DNA from: Rhodobiaceae bacterium
GTDB lineage: Bacteria > Pseudomonadota > Alphaproteobacteria > Rhizobiales > Tepidamorphaceae
Direction of reading: 5' to 3'
DNA: 64,000 bases
Assembly (NCBI GenBank): GCA_020637895.1
Contig: JACKJP010000005.1
Location: forward strand, 124,001-188,000
Shown one piece after another: positions 33,620 through 41,882 of the stretch. Made by a program: the position numbers and the translations under genes. How positions within the stretch are numbered: position 1 is the first letter of the stretch; every line of letters starts with the position of its first letter. The notes beneath the pieces are model-generated. The model saw nothing but the letters and a program-made list of their open reading frames with translations. It did no database searches and was not told the DNA's origin.

Positions 33620-34829
33620 TTAACGTCGCTTCAACCGCGCAGTCCACTCGTCAACCATCTTGCGTATATATGGCCCCGTAGGACGTGCACGCTTTGCAAG
33701 AGTCATGAGCTTCAGGGCGTCAGCGAGATCGCTTTCATTTTTTTCGCGCGATTTTATTGGCAATATCTCGAAGATAATCAGCATCACTGTCGTATAAATT
33801 TACGCTTCCTGATAGTGAAAGAGCCACTTCTAATACCTCACTTATCATATCGGCCACCTCTTCGACCGGTAGATACTGTTTTTCCCGCTCAACACTCGCA
33901 ATCAATTCGAATTTATTTTCCCCGCCGAAGTACTTTCTGAAAAACTCAGCATTGCACTCGAGAAATCTTTTTTCTATCTGGCTCCGATTACCTGAACTCA
34001 AAATCCCCCTATTCAATGACTCAATACCTGACAGCAGCCGTTTAGCTCTAATATTTTTAGCACTAACGCCGCCGCCAGCCTCTTCCCAATATGGAATTGC
34101 TTTGTTTACAATTTCGTAGGCGCTCGCCTGTATGAGAGACAGAGATTCATTTGCCGCTTCTATCGTATAATCAAGATCACTTATATTTATATTTTTATCA
34201 ATAGCATCGATAAAATCCTTCCTCAAATCTCCATTTTTAAATTTACTTCTATCATAAATTCTAAAATCACAATTTTCCCTTCCAAATACGCCAGACCAAT
34301 TATCTGCAATTCTTTCATAATTGTAATAATACAGATGTGGAGTCGCGCGATCAAGAAATTCACTCAAAGTCCCCGTCATCCCAGTCCTGATAGCGGTGCT
34401 ATAGGCTGAAATCGCAACATCATATTGATTTCTGAAGTAACATATTATTTTTGTAGAATTAAAATTTATGTCTATAAATTCTTTTAAATTTCTTATCTCC
34501 TCTATGTCTGTCAACCTCGAATGGAAATGCTCACTTGTAATAATAAAATATTGGCAATTTTTTGATTGATATTCAATTTCTTTTGAAAGATTTTCTTCAA
34601 AATTTTCAAAGAAAGCTTCTTTTTCTTCCGAAGTCTTAATATTATTTGCACGCGCCCAATCGTCCAATTCTTTTTTGAAATATGACGGTACATACCTATT
34701 GTTTATTTTCCCTATGTTATCTGAAATATATATCCCTCTTCTATATAGTGCGCTTTGATTTGCATACATCCAGCTCTGCAGAAGCGTTGTTCCTGTCTTT
34801 TCGGTACCAATGTGCAAAACAGCTTTCAT
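33620..34829 (-). pseudogene. Sulfotransferase-like gene with an A7 frameshift near the 3' end
   Basis: PAPS-dependent sulfotransferase-like protein: the 5'-phosphosulfate loop HIGTEKTGTTLLQSWMYANQ is at the N-terminus, and IICYFRNQYDVAISAYSTAI fits the 3'-phosphate motif with Arg and Ser. The open frame ends after ANKIARKK at 33735, directly after a run of seven A. Dropping one A opens 38 further codons (ESDLADALKLMTLAKRARPT, then GPYIRKMVDEWTARLKRR) to a stop at 33620, and P-x-G-P-x-I-R-x-K is a usual end for these proteins. The gene is very AT-rich, unlike its neighbours. ATG 34829 is favoured over 34835 by spacing to AAGGA. Phase variation, slippage or sequencing error are all possible. 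Confidence 0.75.
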
Positions 34830-34920
34830 TTGCATGTCCTTGTAAGACGCACGTGGGTCCCACGATCATACAGTCTGAGGGCTTCACCTAAGGGCTACGT
34901 CAACCAACTGATGAATACCA

Positions 34921-36468
34921 TTACTCCCACTCGATCGTGCCGGGGGGCTTTGAGGTTACATCGTAGACGACGCGGTTGATGCCCTTTACCTCGTTGATGA
35001 TCCGGGTGGCGGCGGCGCCGAGGAATTCCATGTCGTAGTGGTAGAAATCGGCGGTCATGCCATCGACCGAGGTGACGGCGCGAAGCGCGCAGACGAACTC
35101 ATATGTCCGCCCGTCGCCCATGACGCCGACCGTCTGAACCGGCAGCAGCACGGCAAAGGCCTGCCAGATCGCGTCATAGAGCCCGGCCTTGCGGATCTCG
35201 TCGAGATAGATCGCATCGGCCTTGCGCAGGATTTCCAGCTTGTCGCGAGAAACGCCGCCAGGGCAGCGGATCGCAAGGCCCGGTCCGGGGAACGGATGGC
35301 GACCAACGAAACTCTCCGGCAGGCCGAGTTCGCGGCCAAGCGCCCTCACCTCATCCTTGAAGAGTTCGCGCAACGGCTCCACGAGCTTCATGTTCATCCG
35401 CTCGGGAAGGCCGCCCACATTGTGATGGCTCTTGATCGTGACCGACGGGCCGCCGGTGAAGGATACGCTTTCGATTACATCCGGATAGAGCGTGCCTTGC
35501 GCGAGAAATGCGGCGCCGCCGATCTTCTTCGCCTCTGCCTCGAAGACATCGATGAACAGCTTGCCGATGGTCTTGCGCTTCTTCTCCGGGTCCGCCTCCC
35601 CTTCGAGCGCGCCGATGAAAGTGTCGGACGCATCGACATGGACCAGCGGGATATTGTAATGGCCGCGGAACATTTCGACGACTTCCGCCGCCTCGTTCAT
35701 CCGCATGAGACCATGATCGACCAGAATGCAGGTCAGCTGATCGCCGATCGCTTCGTGGATGAGGACGGCGGCAACCGCGCTGTCGACGCCGCCCGAAAGG
35801 CCGCAGATCACCTTGCCTGAGCCAACCTGATCTCTGATACGGGCAATCGCCTGATCGCGGAAAGCGGCCATCGTCCAGTCGCCCTTGATGCCGGCGACCT
35901 TGTGGACGAAATTCGACAGAAGCTTCGCGCCGTCCGGCGTATGAACCACCTCGGGATGAAACTGCACGCCGTAATAGCGGCGCTCTTCGTCAGCCACCGC
36001 CGCAAAGGGTGCGTTGGGTGACTGGCCGATAATCGAGAAGCCATCAGGCAACGCGGTGACGCGGTCGCCATGGCTCATCCAGACCTGGTGACGTGTCCCC
36101 AGATCCCAGACACCATCGAACAGCGCAGAGCTGGCTTCGACCTCAAGGAATGCCCGGCCGAATTCACGGTGGTGCCCGCCTTCCACCTTGCCGCCAAGCT
36201 GCTCGGCCATGACCTGCTGACCGTAGCAGATGCCGAGCACCGGCAGGCCCGATGAAAAGACGATGTCGGGTGCGCGCGGGCTATCGGTATCGAGCGTCGA
36301 GGCCGGGCCGCCGGAGAGGATCACCGCCTTGGGATTAAGGCGTTTGAAGCCTTCCTCGGCGGACTGGAAGGGGACAATCTCGCTGTAGACGCCGGCCTCG
36401 CGAACACGCCGCGCGATGAGCTGGGTAACCTGCGAGCCGAAGTCGATGATCAGGACGGTATCTGTCAT
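34921..36468 (-). CDS. guaA: GMP synthase (glutamine-hydrolysing)
   Basis: GuaA aminates XMP to GMP with glutamine and ATP. The 515-residue product has the class I glutamine amidotransferase domain (GICYGQQVMAEQLGGKVEGG with the catalytic Cys; later FHPEVVHT), the ATP-pyrophosphatase loop SGGVDSAVAAVLI, and the C-terminal dimerisation domain ending VYDVTSKPPGTIEWE. The ATG gives the standard start MTDTVLIIDFGSQVTQLIAR. It stands in guaB - MAPEG - rsmB - guaA order. Its 3' end, a known target of integrating elements in other bacteria, abuts the AT-rich sulfotransferase region. Confidence 0.97.
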   Translation of the reverse strand: MTDTVLIIDFGSQVTQLIARRVREAGVYSEIVPFQSAEEGFKRLNPKAVILSGGPASTLDTDSPRAPDIVFSSGLPVLGICYGQQVMAEQLGGKVEGGHHREFGRAFLEVEASSALFDGVWDLGTRHQVWMSHGDRVTALPDGFSIIGQSPNAPFAAVADEERRYYGVQFHPEVVHTPDGAKLLSNFVHKVAGIKGDWTMAAFRDQAIARIRDQVGSGKVICGLSGGVDSAVAAVLIHEAIGDQLTCILVDHGLMRMNEAAEVVEMFRGHYNIPLVHVDASDTFIGALEGEADPEKKRKTIGKLFIDVFEAEAKKIGGAAFLAQGTLYPDVIESVSFTGGPSVTIKSHHNVGGLPERMNMKLVEPLRELFKDEVRALGRELGLPESFVGRHPFPGPGLAIRCPGGVSRDKLEILRKADAIYLDEIRKAGLYDAIWQAFAVLLPVQTVGVMGDGRTYEFVCALRAVTSVDGMTADFYHYDMEFLGAAATRIINEVKGINRVVYDVTSKPPGTIEWE

Positions 36469-36558
36469 GGCAATTGTCCCGCTATCGAGAAGATGAGTCG
36501 TTTCAAGCGCATATGCGGCATGTCTTCCAGTTTTGATTCTACTTCTTCACAAACTGAT

Positions 36559-37869
36559 TCAAGCGGTATCTCGGACCAGAACAGCGATGTAGAAGCCGTC
36601 CGTGCCGGTTCGCGCGGGCGTGAGGCTGAGGCCGTTGCGTGTCAAGATCGCCCGTGCCAGCAACGCCTTTGCCTGCTCCTCGCCGAGGGCTGCGAGCGCG
36701 TTGGCAGAGGCATCCGCGACGCGGAAGCCGGGCGCCCGAGCAAGCAGCGCTTCGACCTGTTCATCGTTTTCCTCCGGCAGCAGCGAGCAGGTTATATAGA
36801 CGACGCGCCCTCCTGCTGCGACGAGGGGCGCTGCCGCATCGAGCACCGTGCGCTGCTCTTCGCGCCGCTTCTCCAACGCCTCGGGCGACAGCCGCCACTT
36901 GGCGTCCGGCCTTCGGCGCCACGTGCCGGCGCCGGTGCAGGGCGCGTCGACGAGCACGAGATCCATCCGGCCGTTGAGGTCGGTCAGATCAGCCTGACGG
37001 GCGGGATCGCGCACCTGCACGTTGCGCGCGCCGGCGCGCTGCAGGCGATCGTGGATATTGGCAAGCCGGTGGCGGTCTGAATCATAGGCGTGAATTTGGC
37101 CGGTATTGTTCATCAACGCCGCCAGCGCCAGCGTCTTGCCGCCTGCCCCGGCGCAAAGATCACAGACCTGCATGCCGGGCGTGACACCCGAAAGCAGCGC
37201 GGCCAGCTGCGAGCCGGCATCCTGTACCTCGAACCAGCCTTTGCGCCATTCGGCCTCAGCCTCGATATTCGGCTGCCGGGCAAAACCCTCTCCTGCCGGA
37301 ATGCGCACGCCGTCGGGCGCAAGATCGATCGGCTCTGCTTTCAGATGCGAGAGGTTCTTCAACACCTTTTCGCGATCCGACTTCAGCGTGTTTGCCCTCA
37401 AGTCAACCGGCGCGCGCTGACTGAGCGCCGCGACTTCGGCGACGGCATCATCGCCGAAGAGACGCTCAAAAGAGGGCCAGAGCCAGTCCGGGCAGTCGGC
37501 ACGCACCGCTGCCGGCGCACCCTCAAGCGAAGCTTGCGCATAGTGGCCACGTTCCGCTTCCGAAAGCGCCGCCGGTGCGTGCGGATCGTCGGCAAGCGCG
37601 GTCTCAAGGCCAGCGACGCCCGCTCCCCAGCCGAAGGCATAAGCGGCCAGAACGATACCGCGGGAGGTATCGTCGCCTGCAAGCCAGCCGAGCGACCGGC
37701 GCCGACGCAAACTGTCGAAGACGAGATTGCCTATAGCGGCGCGATCGCCGGATCCGGCAAAACGATGAGAAGCGGCCCACTCCTTCAACGCGTCGGCCGC
37801 CGGCCTGCGGCGCTGCTCCATGATGTCGAGAATTTCGATGGCCGCCTGCAGCCTGCCGCCCGTACGCAT
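36559..37869 (-). CDS. rsmB: RsmB/NOP family rRNA m5C methyltransferase
   Basis: A 436-residue RNA cytosine-5 methyltransferase. An NusB-like N-terminal domain (residues 1-130) is followed by the catalytic domain with VCDLCAGAGGKTLALAALMN (SAM site), LVLVDAPCTGAGTWRRRPDA with the TCS-paired first Cys, and VVYITCSLLPEENDEQV with the catalytic Cys. The known target of RsmB is C967 of 16S rRNA in E. coli. ATG 37869 overlaps the MAPEG stop (TGATG); the TTG one codon upstream was rejected. Between MAPEG and guaA. Confidence 0.92.
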   Translation of the reverse strand: MRTGGRLQAAIEILDIMEQRRRPAADALKEWAASHRFAGSGDRAAIGNLVFDSLRRRRSLGWLAGDDTSRGIVLAAYAFGWGAGVAGLETALADDPHAPAALSEAERGHYAQASLEGAPAAVRADCPDWLWPSFERLFGDDAVAEVAALSQRAPVDLRANTLKSDREKVLKNLSHLKAEPIDLAPDGVRIPAGEGFARQPNIEAEAEWRKGWFEVQDAGSQLAALLSGVTPGMQVCDLCAGAGGKTLALAALMNNTGQIHAYDSDRHRLANIHDRLQRAGARNVQVRDPARQADLTDLNGRMDLVLVDAPCTGAGTWRRRPDAKWRLSPEALEKRREEQRTVLDAAAPLVAAGGRVVYITCSLLPEENDEQVEALLARAPGFRVADASANALAALGEEQAKALLARAILTRNGLSLTPARTGTDGFYIAVLVRDTA

Positions 37870-38282
37870 CAAAATACCAGATGGACGAGCACGCCGATGA
37901 ACATCGCGAGGAGGATCAGGAAGCCCACAAGAAACACGGAAAAGCGCCGGCGCAGATTATTGGAGCCGGTGTGGATATAGACGTGAATGACGCGCGTGAT
38001 CACGTAGGCCCACGCCAGCACGGACATGATCGCGCCAACGGCTCCGATATAGGATGCCACCCCGCAGATGACGTAGAAGAGCACCGGGGTCTGGAACTGG
38101 TTGTCGAGATTATTGCTCCACTTGCGCGATCTTTCGTCCCAGCCCGTCTTGTCGAGTGCGATTTCGCCAAGCCGTACCTCACGTGCCCGCAGTGCCCGCT
38201 GACGCGTGACGGAAAGGCCGCCGTAGACCAGCAGGGTCAGCGCGATCTGCGCCAGTACCGGGTATAGAAGCGACAGGGGCAT
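37869..38282 (-). CDS. MAPEG family membrane protein
   Basis: A 137-residue protein with four membrane helices (about residues 5-24, 62-80, 83-102, 112-135). The segment DNQFQTPVLFYVICGVASYI and the loop ARVIHVYIH-like TRVIHVYIHTGSNNLRRRFS are typical of MAPEG proteins (membrane-associated eicosanoid/glutathione metabolism). In bacteria the function is rarely known; glutathione-dependent detoxification is one possibility. Translation is coupled to rsmB by a one-base overlap and it follows guaB by 12 bp, so the three are co-transcribed. Confidence 0.87.
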   Translation of the reverse strand: MPLSLLYPVLAQIALTLLVYGGLSVTRQRALRAREVRLGEIALDKTGWDERSRKWSNNLDNQFQTPVLFYVICGVASYIGAVGAIMSVLAWAYVITRVIHVYIHTGSNNLRRRFSVFLVGFLILLAMFIGVLVHLVF

Positions 38283-38294
38283 GTTTGTTCCGGC

Positions 38295-39806
38295 CTAGAC
38301 GTTTGAGGGATAGTTGGGGCTTTCGCGGGTGATCGTCACGTCATGCGCGTGGCTCTCACGGAGCGACGCGGACGATATCCGCACGAACCGGGCCTTTTCA
38401 TGAAGTTCGGCAATCGTTGCCGATCCGACATAGCCCATCGCCGCCCGAAGGCCGCCCACAAGCTGATGCAGCACGCCGGCAACGGGACCCTTGTAGGGCA
38501 CCTGGCCCTCGATCCCTTCAGGCACCAGCTTCAGCGCATCGCGAACTTCCGCCTGGAAATAGCGGTCGGCCGATCCGCGCGACATCGCGCCGACCGAACC
38601 CATGCCGCGATAGGCCTTATAGGAGCGTCCCTGATAGAGATAGACCTCGCCGGGGCTCTCATCTGTACCGGCAAGCAGCGAACCGATCATGGCGCACTCG
38701 GCGCCGGCCGCGATAGCCTTGGCCAGATCGCCGGAAAACTTGATGCCGCCATCGGCGATGATCGGAATATCGGCCTTTCGGCCCACCGCGACGCAATCGG
38801 CAATCGCGGTCAGTTGCGGCACGCCGACGCCGGCGACGATACGCGTGGTGCAGATCGAACCCGGCCCAATGCCGACCTTGATGGCGTCGGCGCCGGCATC
38901 GATCAGCGCCTGCGTGCCGTCTGCCGTGGCCACATTACCGGCCAGCACCTGCACCTGGTTGGAAAGCCGCTTGATGCGGGTGACCGATTCCAGAACTTTC
39001 TGGGAATGGCCATGCGCGGTATCGACGACAATGACGTCGCAACCGGCGTCGATCAGCATCTCACTGCGTTCAAACCCGGAATCGCCCACGGTTGTCGCCG
39101 CGGCGACGCGCAAGCGACCCTGGTCGTCCTTGGCGGCATTCGGATTCAGCTTGGCCTTCTCGATGTCCTTGACCGTGATCAGCCCGATGCAGTTCTGATC
39201 CTCGTCGACGACGAGCAGCTTCTCGATACGGTGCTTGTGGAGCAGCCGCTTGGCCTCGTCGTGGCTGACGCCTTCGCGCACGGTGACCAGATTCTCGCGG
39301 GTCATCAATTCGTAGACGCGTTGCTCCGGATTGGAAGCAAACCGCACGTCACGATTGGTCAGGATGCCGACGAGCCGGCCAGTGTGATGGCCGCCCTTGC
39401 CGCCGTTCTCGACAACCGGCACGCCCGAGATATTGAAGCGCTGCATCAGGTCGAGCGCGTCGCGCAGCGCCGCGTCCGGTCCGATGACCAACGGATTCAC
39501 CACCATGCCGCTCTCGAACTTCTTGACCTGGCGGACTTCCTCGGCCTGCACTTCAGGATCGAGATTGCGGTGAATGACGCCGATACCCCCGGCCTGCGCC
39601 ATCGCAATGGCAAGGCGCGACTCCGTCACCGTATCCATGGCCGAAGAGAGAATGGGGATACGCAGCGAAATCGAGCGCGTCAGCCGCGTCGTGGTATCGA
39701 CCTCACCGGGCATCACGTTGGAATGACCCGGCTGGAGCAGGACATCGTCAAACGTCAGCGCCAGGTTGCCGAAGGTATCCGGAAAGCCATCATCTGAAAC
39801 ACTCAT
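38295..39806 (-). CDS. guaB: Inosine-5'-monophosphate dehydrogenase
   Basis: GuaB oxidises IMP to XMP, the committed step to guanine nucleotides. The 503-residue product has the barrel start FDDVLLQPGHSNVMP, a CBS pair at about residues 105-220 (GILTNRDVRF; VDEDQNCIGLITVKDIEKA), the loop GPGSICTTRIVAGVGVPQ with the catalytic Cys, and the flap YRGMGSVGAMSRGSADRYFQ. ATG 39806 is selected by GAGGG seven bases upstream. It heads the run with MAPEG, rsmB and guaA. Confidence 0.97.
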   Translation of the reverse strand: MSVSDDGFPDTFGNLALTFDDVLLQPGHSNVMPGEVDTTTRLTRSISLRIPILSSAMDTVTESRLAIAMAQAGGIGVIHRNLDPEVQAEEVRQVKKFESGMVVNPLVIGPDAALRDALDLMQRFNISGVPVVENGGKGGHHTGRLVGILTNRDVRFASNPEQRVYELMTRENLVTVREGVSHDEAKRLLHKHRIEKLLVVDEDQNCIGLITVKDIEKAKLNPNAAKDDQGRLRVAAATTVGDSGFERSEMLIDAGCDVIVVDTAHGHSQKVLESVTRIKRLSNQVQVLAGNVATADGTQALIDAGADAIKVGIGPGSICTTRIVAGVGVPQLTAIADCVAVGRKADIPIIADGGIKFSGDLAKAIAAGAECAMIGSLLAGTDESPGEVYLYQGRSYKAYRGMGSVGAMSRGSADRYFQAEVRDALKLVPEGIEGQVPYKGPVAGVLHQLVGGLRAAMGYVGSATIAELHEKARFVRISSASLRESHAHDVTITRESPNYPSNV

Positions 39807-39963
39807 GCCAACGCCCTCTTCTTTTGCGATCGGGAAGCGCATCGCGCCGGCCGCTTTTACGGCCGGGTTGCATCAGCAATACAACAGAATCGGAAAGCGC
39901 TCCGGGTTGGCGGTGACTTTTACCATCGACTTTCGCTGGCGCACAAGCGAAAGCGCCCGGATT

Positions 39964-40638
39964 TTACCCTTCCCCCCGAAAACCGGTGGCGAGGACGTAA
40001 AGCTCGACCGATTCCGCGCGGCTGGACGGCGGCTTTACGTGGCGGACAGTCGTGAAATCGCGTTTCATGCGCTGAAGGAGCTCTCCCTCGGTGCCGCCGC
40101 GAAAGACTTTGGCGAGGAAGAAGCCGCCGGGCTTGAGAATCTCGACGGCGAATTCATAGGCGGCTTCAACCAGCCCGAGCGTGCGAAGATGATCCGTCGC
40201 GCGGTGACCCGTCGTCGGCGCCGCCATATCCGACAGAACCGCCTCGACGGGCCCGCCGAGCGCCTGCTTCAGTCGTTCGGGCGCATCGTCGTCGAGAAAA
40301 TCCATCTCCAGCAGCGTGACATCGGGAATCGGTTCCATGCCAAGAATGTCGATCCCGACAACCTGCCCCTTGCCCGATGCCGCATCGACCCGGATAGCTG
40401 CGACCTGCGACCAGCCGCCCGGCGCTGCGCCAAGATCGACCACGCTCATGCCCGGCTTCAGCAGTCCGTAGCGATCGTCGATCTCTGCCAGCTTGAAAGC
40501 CGCCCGGGAGCGATAGCCCGCAGCCTTCGCTTCGGCGACATACGGATCGTTCAACTGGCGCTCGAGCCAGCGGGCGGAGGCGACGGAACGCCCTTTGCGG
40601 GTCTTCACCCGCTGCTTGAGCTTGCGACGACCGGTCAT
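39964..40638 (-). CDS. rlmE: 23S rRNA 2'-O-ribose methyltransferase RlmE (FtsJ)
   Basis: RlmE methylates the ribose of U2552 in 23S rRNA. The 224-residue protein begins with a basic tail, then SARWLERQLNDPYVAEAKAAGYRSRAAFKL (catalytic Lys), the SAM site VVDLGAAPGGWSQVA, the catalytic Asp in VLSDMAAPTTGHRATDH, and KVFRGG with the second Lys; E is in SSRAESVELYVLA. The K-D-K-E tetrad is therefore complete. ATG 40638 overlaps the ppx stop by four bases. Confidence 0.95.
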   Translation of the reverse strand: MTGRRKLKQRVKTRKGRSVASARWLERQLNDPYVAEAKAAGYRSRAAFKLAEIDDRYGLLKPGMSVVDLGAAPGGWSQVAAIRVDAASGKGQVVGIDILGMEPIPDVTLLEMDFLDDDAPERLKQALGGPVEAVLSDMAAPTTGHRATDHLRTLGLVEAAYEFAVEILKPGGFFLAKVFRGGTEGELLQRMKRDFTTVRHVKPPSSRAESVELYVLATGFRGEG

Positions 40639-41831
40639 GCGGACCCTGCCTCGCCCGCAGCGCGCGTCCGGCGCCGGGAACGTTTGCGCCGGCGCTGCCA
40701 AACGCGGTCCTCGGACATCATGAGGCTCAGCATCCCTTCACGCAGACCGCGGTCGGCAACGCGAATACGCTCACAGGGCCAGCGTCGGCGTATCGCTTCA
40801 AAGATTGCAAGTCCGGTGAGAACCAGATCTGCGCGTTCGCGCCCGATACAGGGGTTGGCCGCGCGGGCCTCATATCCCATGTCGATCAGGCGCTCGGTGA
40901 CATTTTTCACCTCTTCGGTGACCATCCAGGTCCCGTCGACACGGCTGCGGTCGTATCGCTTGAGGCCGAGATGGACGCCGGCGATGGTGGTCACGGTACC
41001 CGACGTCCCGAGCAGATGGACGCCGCCGCCGGCCATTGCCTTCTCGATCGCAGCGGCTGCATGAAAATCCGAGATCAGGGCCTGGCAATGTTCAACGATG
41101 CGCTCGAATGTTTCCGCCGTTACATGCGCCCCGCCGAACTGTTCGGCGAGCGTCACGACGCCGAGGGGCATCGACGTCCACGCATCGATCTGACGGTGCA
41201 AGCGGTAGGGCCCTCGCCAGCCGGCAGAAAGATCGACCCAGACCAGTTCGGTCGACCCGCCACCAATATCGAAAACGAGAACCCCGGATGCCTGCGGATC
41301 AATCAGGGTCGAACACCCTGCGATCGCAAGCATCGCTTCGGTTTCGGGCGCAATGATCTCAAGCTGAATGCCGGTCTCGGCCTCGACGCGCTGAAGAAAC
41401 TCTTCACCGTTCGACGCGATCCGGCAGGCTTGCGTCGCGATCATCCGGCGGCGCGAGACGCCTCGGGCCTTCATCTTGTCAGCACAGACCGACAGCGCGC
41501 TGATCGTCCGGTCAACCGCTTCATCGCTGAGTGAGCCGGATGCGCCCAGTCCTTCGCCAAGCCTGACGATACGGGAAAATGCATCGACGATCCGGAATCC
41601 ACGACGCGCCGGCGCCGCTATCAGCAGACGGCAGTTGTTGGTGCCCAGATCGAGCGCCGCATATAGCCGGTCGGAGCCCGCGCCCGCTTCAGCGGACGCT
41701 ACGCCTTTCCCACGGATCCGACGGTCGCGGCGATTTCCGGCGGGCTGTTCTGAAGAGCCCTGCCGCACGCGCGATTCCACGTCCTGATGTCCAATCCCTT
41801 TAAGCCGGCCACCCCAGGGTCGACCGGTCAC
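40635..41831 (-). CDS. ppx: Ppx/GppA family phosphatase
   Basis: An exopolyphosphatase/guanosine pentaphosphatase-like protein of 398 residues from the ASKHA fold. Motifs LYAALDLGTNNCRLLIA, ATQACRIASNGEEFLQRVE, EAMLAIAG and VFDIGGGSTELVWVDL bind the nucleotide/phosphate. The C-terminal HD domain of long exopolyphosphatases is absent, as usual for alphaproteobacterial copies next to rlmE. The N-terminal 50 residues are not conserved; GTG 41831 is a weak start with no clear ribosome site, so the true start may be downstream. Coupled to rlmE. Confidence 0.9.
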   Translation of the reverse strand: MTGRPWGGRLKGIGHQDVESRVRQGSSEQPAGNRRDRRIRGKGVASAEAGAGSDRLYAALDLGTNNCRLLIAAPARRGFRIVDAFSRIVRLGEGLGASGSLSDEAVDRTISALSVCADKMKARGVSRRRMIATQACRIASNGEEFLQRVEAETGIQLEIIAPETEAMLAIAGCSTLIDPQASGVLVFDIGGGSTELVWVDLSAGWRGPYRLHRQIDAWTSMPLGVVTLAEQFGGAHVTAETFERIVEHCQALISDFHAAAAIEKAMAGGGVHLLGTSGTVTTIAGVHLGLKRYDRSRVDGTWMVTEEVKNVTERLIDMGYEARAANPCIGRERADLVLTGLAIFEAIRRRWPCERIRVADRGLREGMLSLMMSEDRVWQRRRKRSRRRTRAAGEAGSA

Positions 41832-41882
41832 TGTCTTGTCTTCAACAACAGTGTAGCAAGTCGCCGTCGGGTCGGAAAGTTC

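Noticed and set aside
34852..34864. CGTGGG-T-CCCACG palindrome near the guaA 3' end considered as an attachment-site core
   Set aside because: No second copy was found elsewhere in the window and no integrase is present.
38343..39797. 484-codon open frame on the plus strand opposite guaB
   Set aside because: It mirrors the high-GC codon pattern of guaB, has no family resemblance and no ribosome site; guaB is certain.
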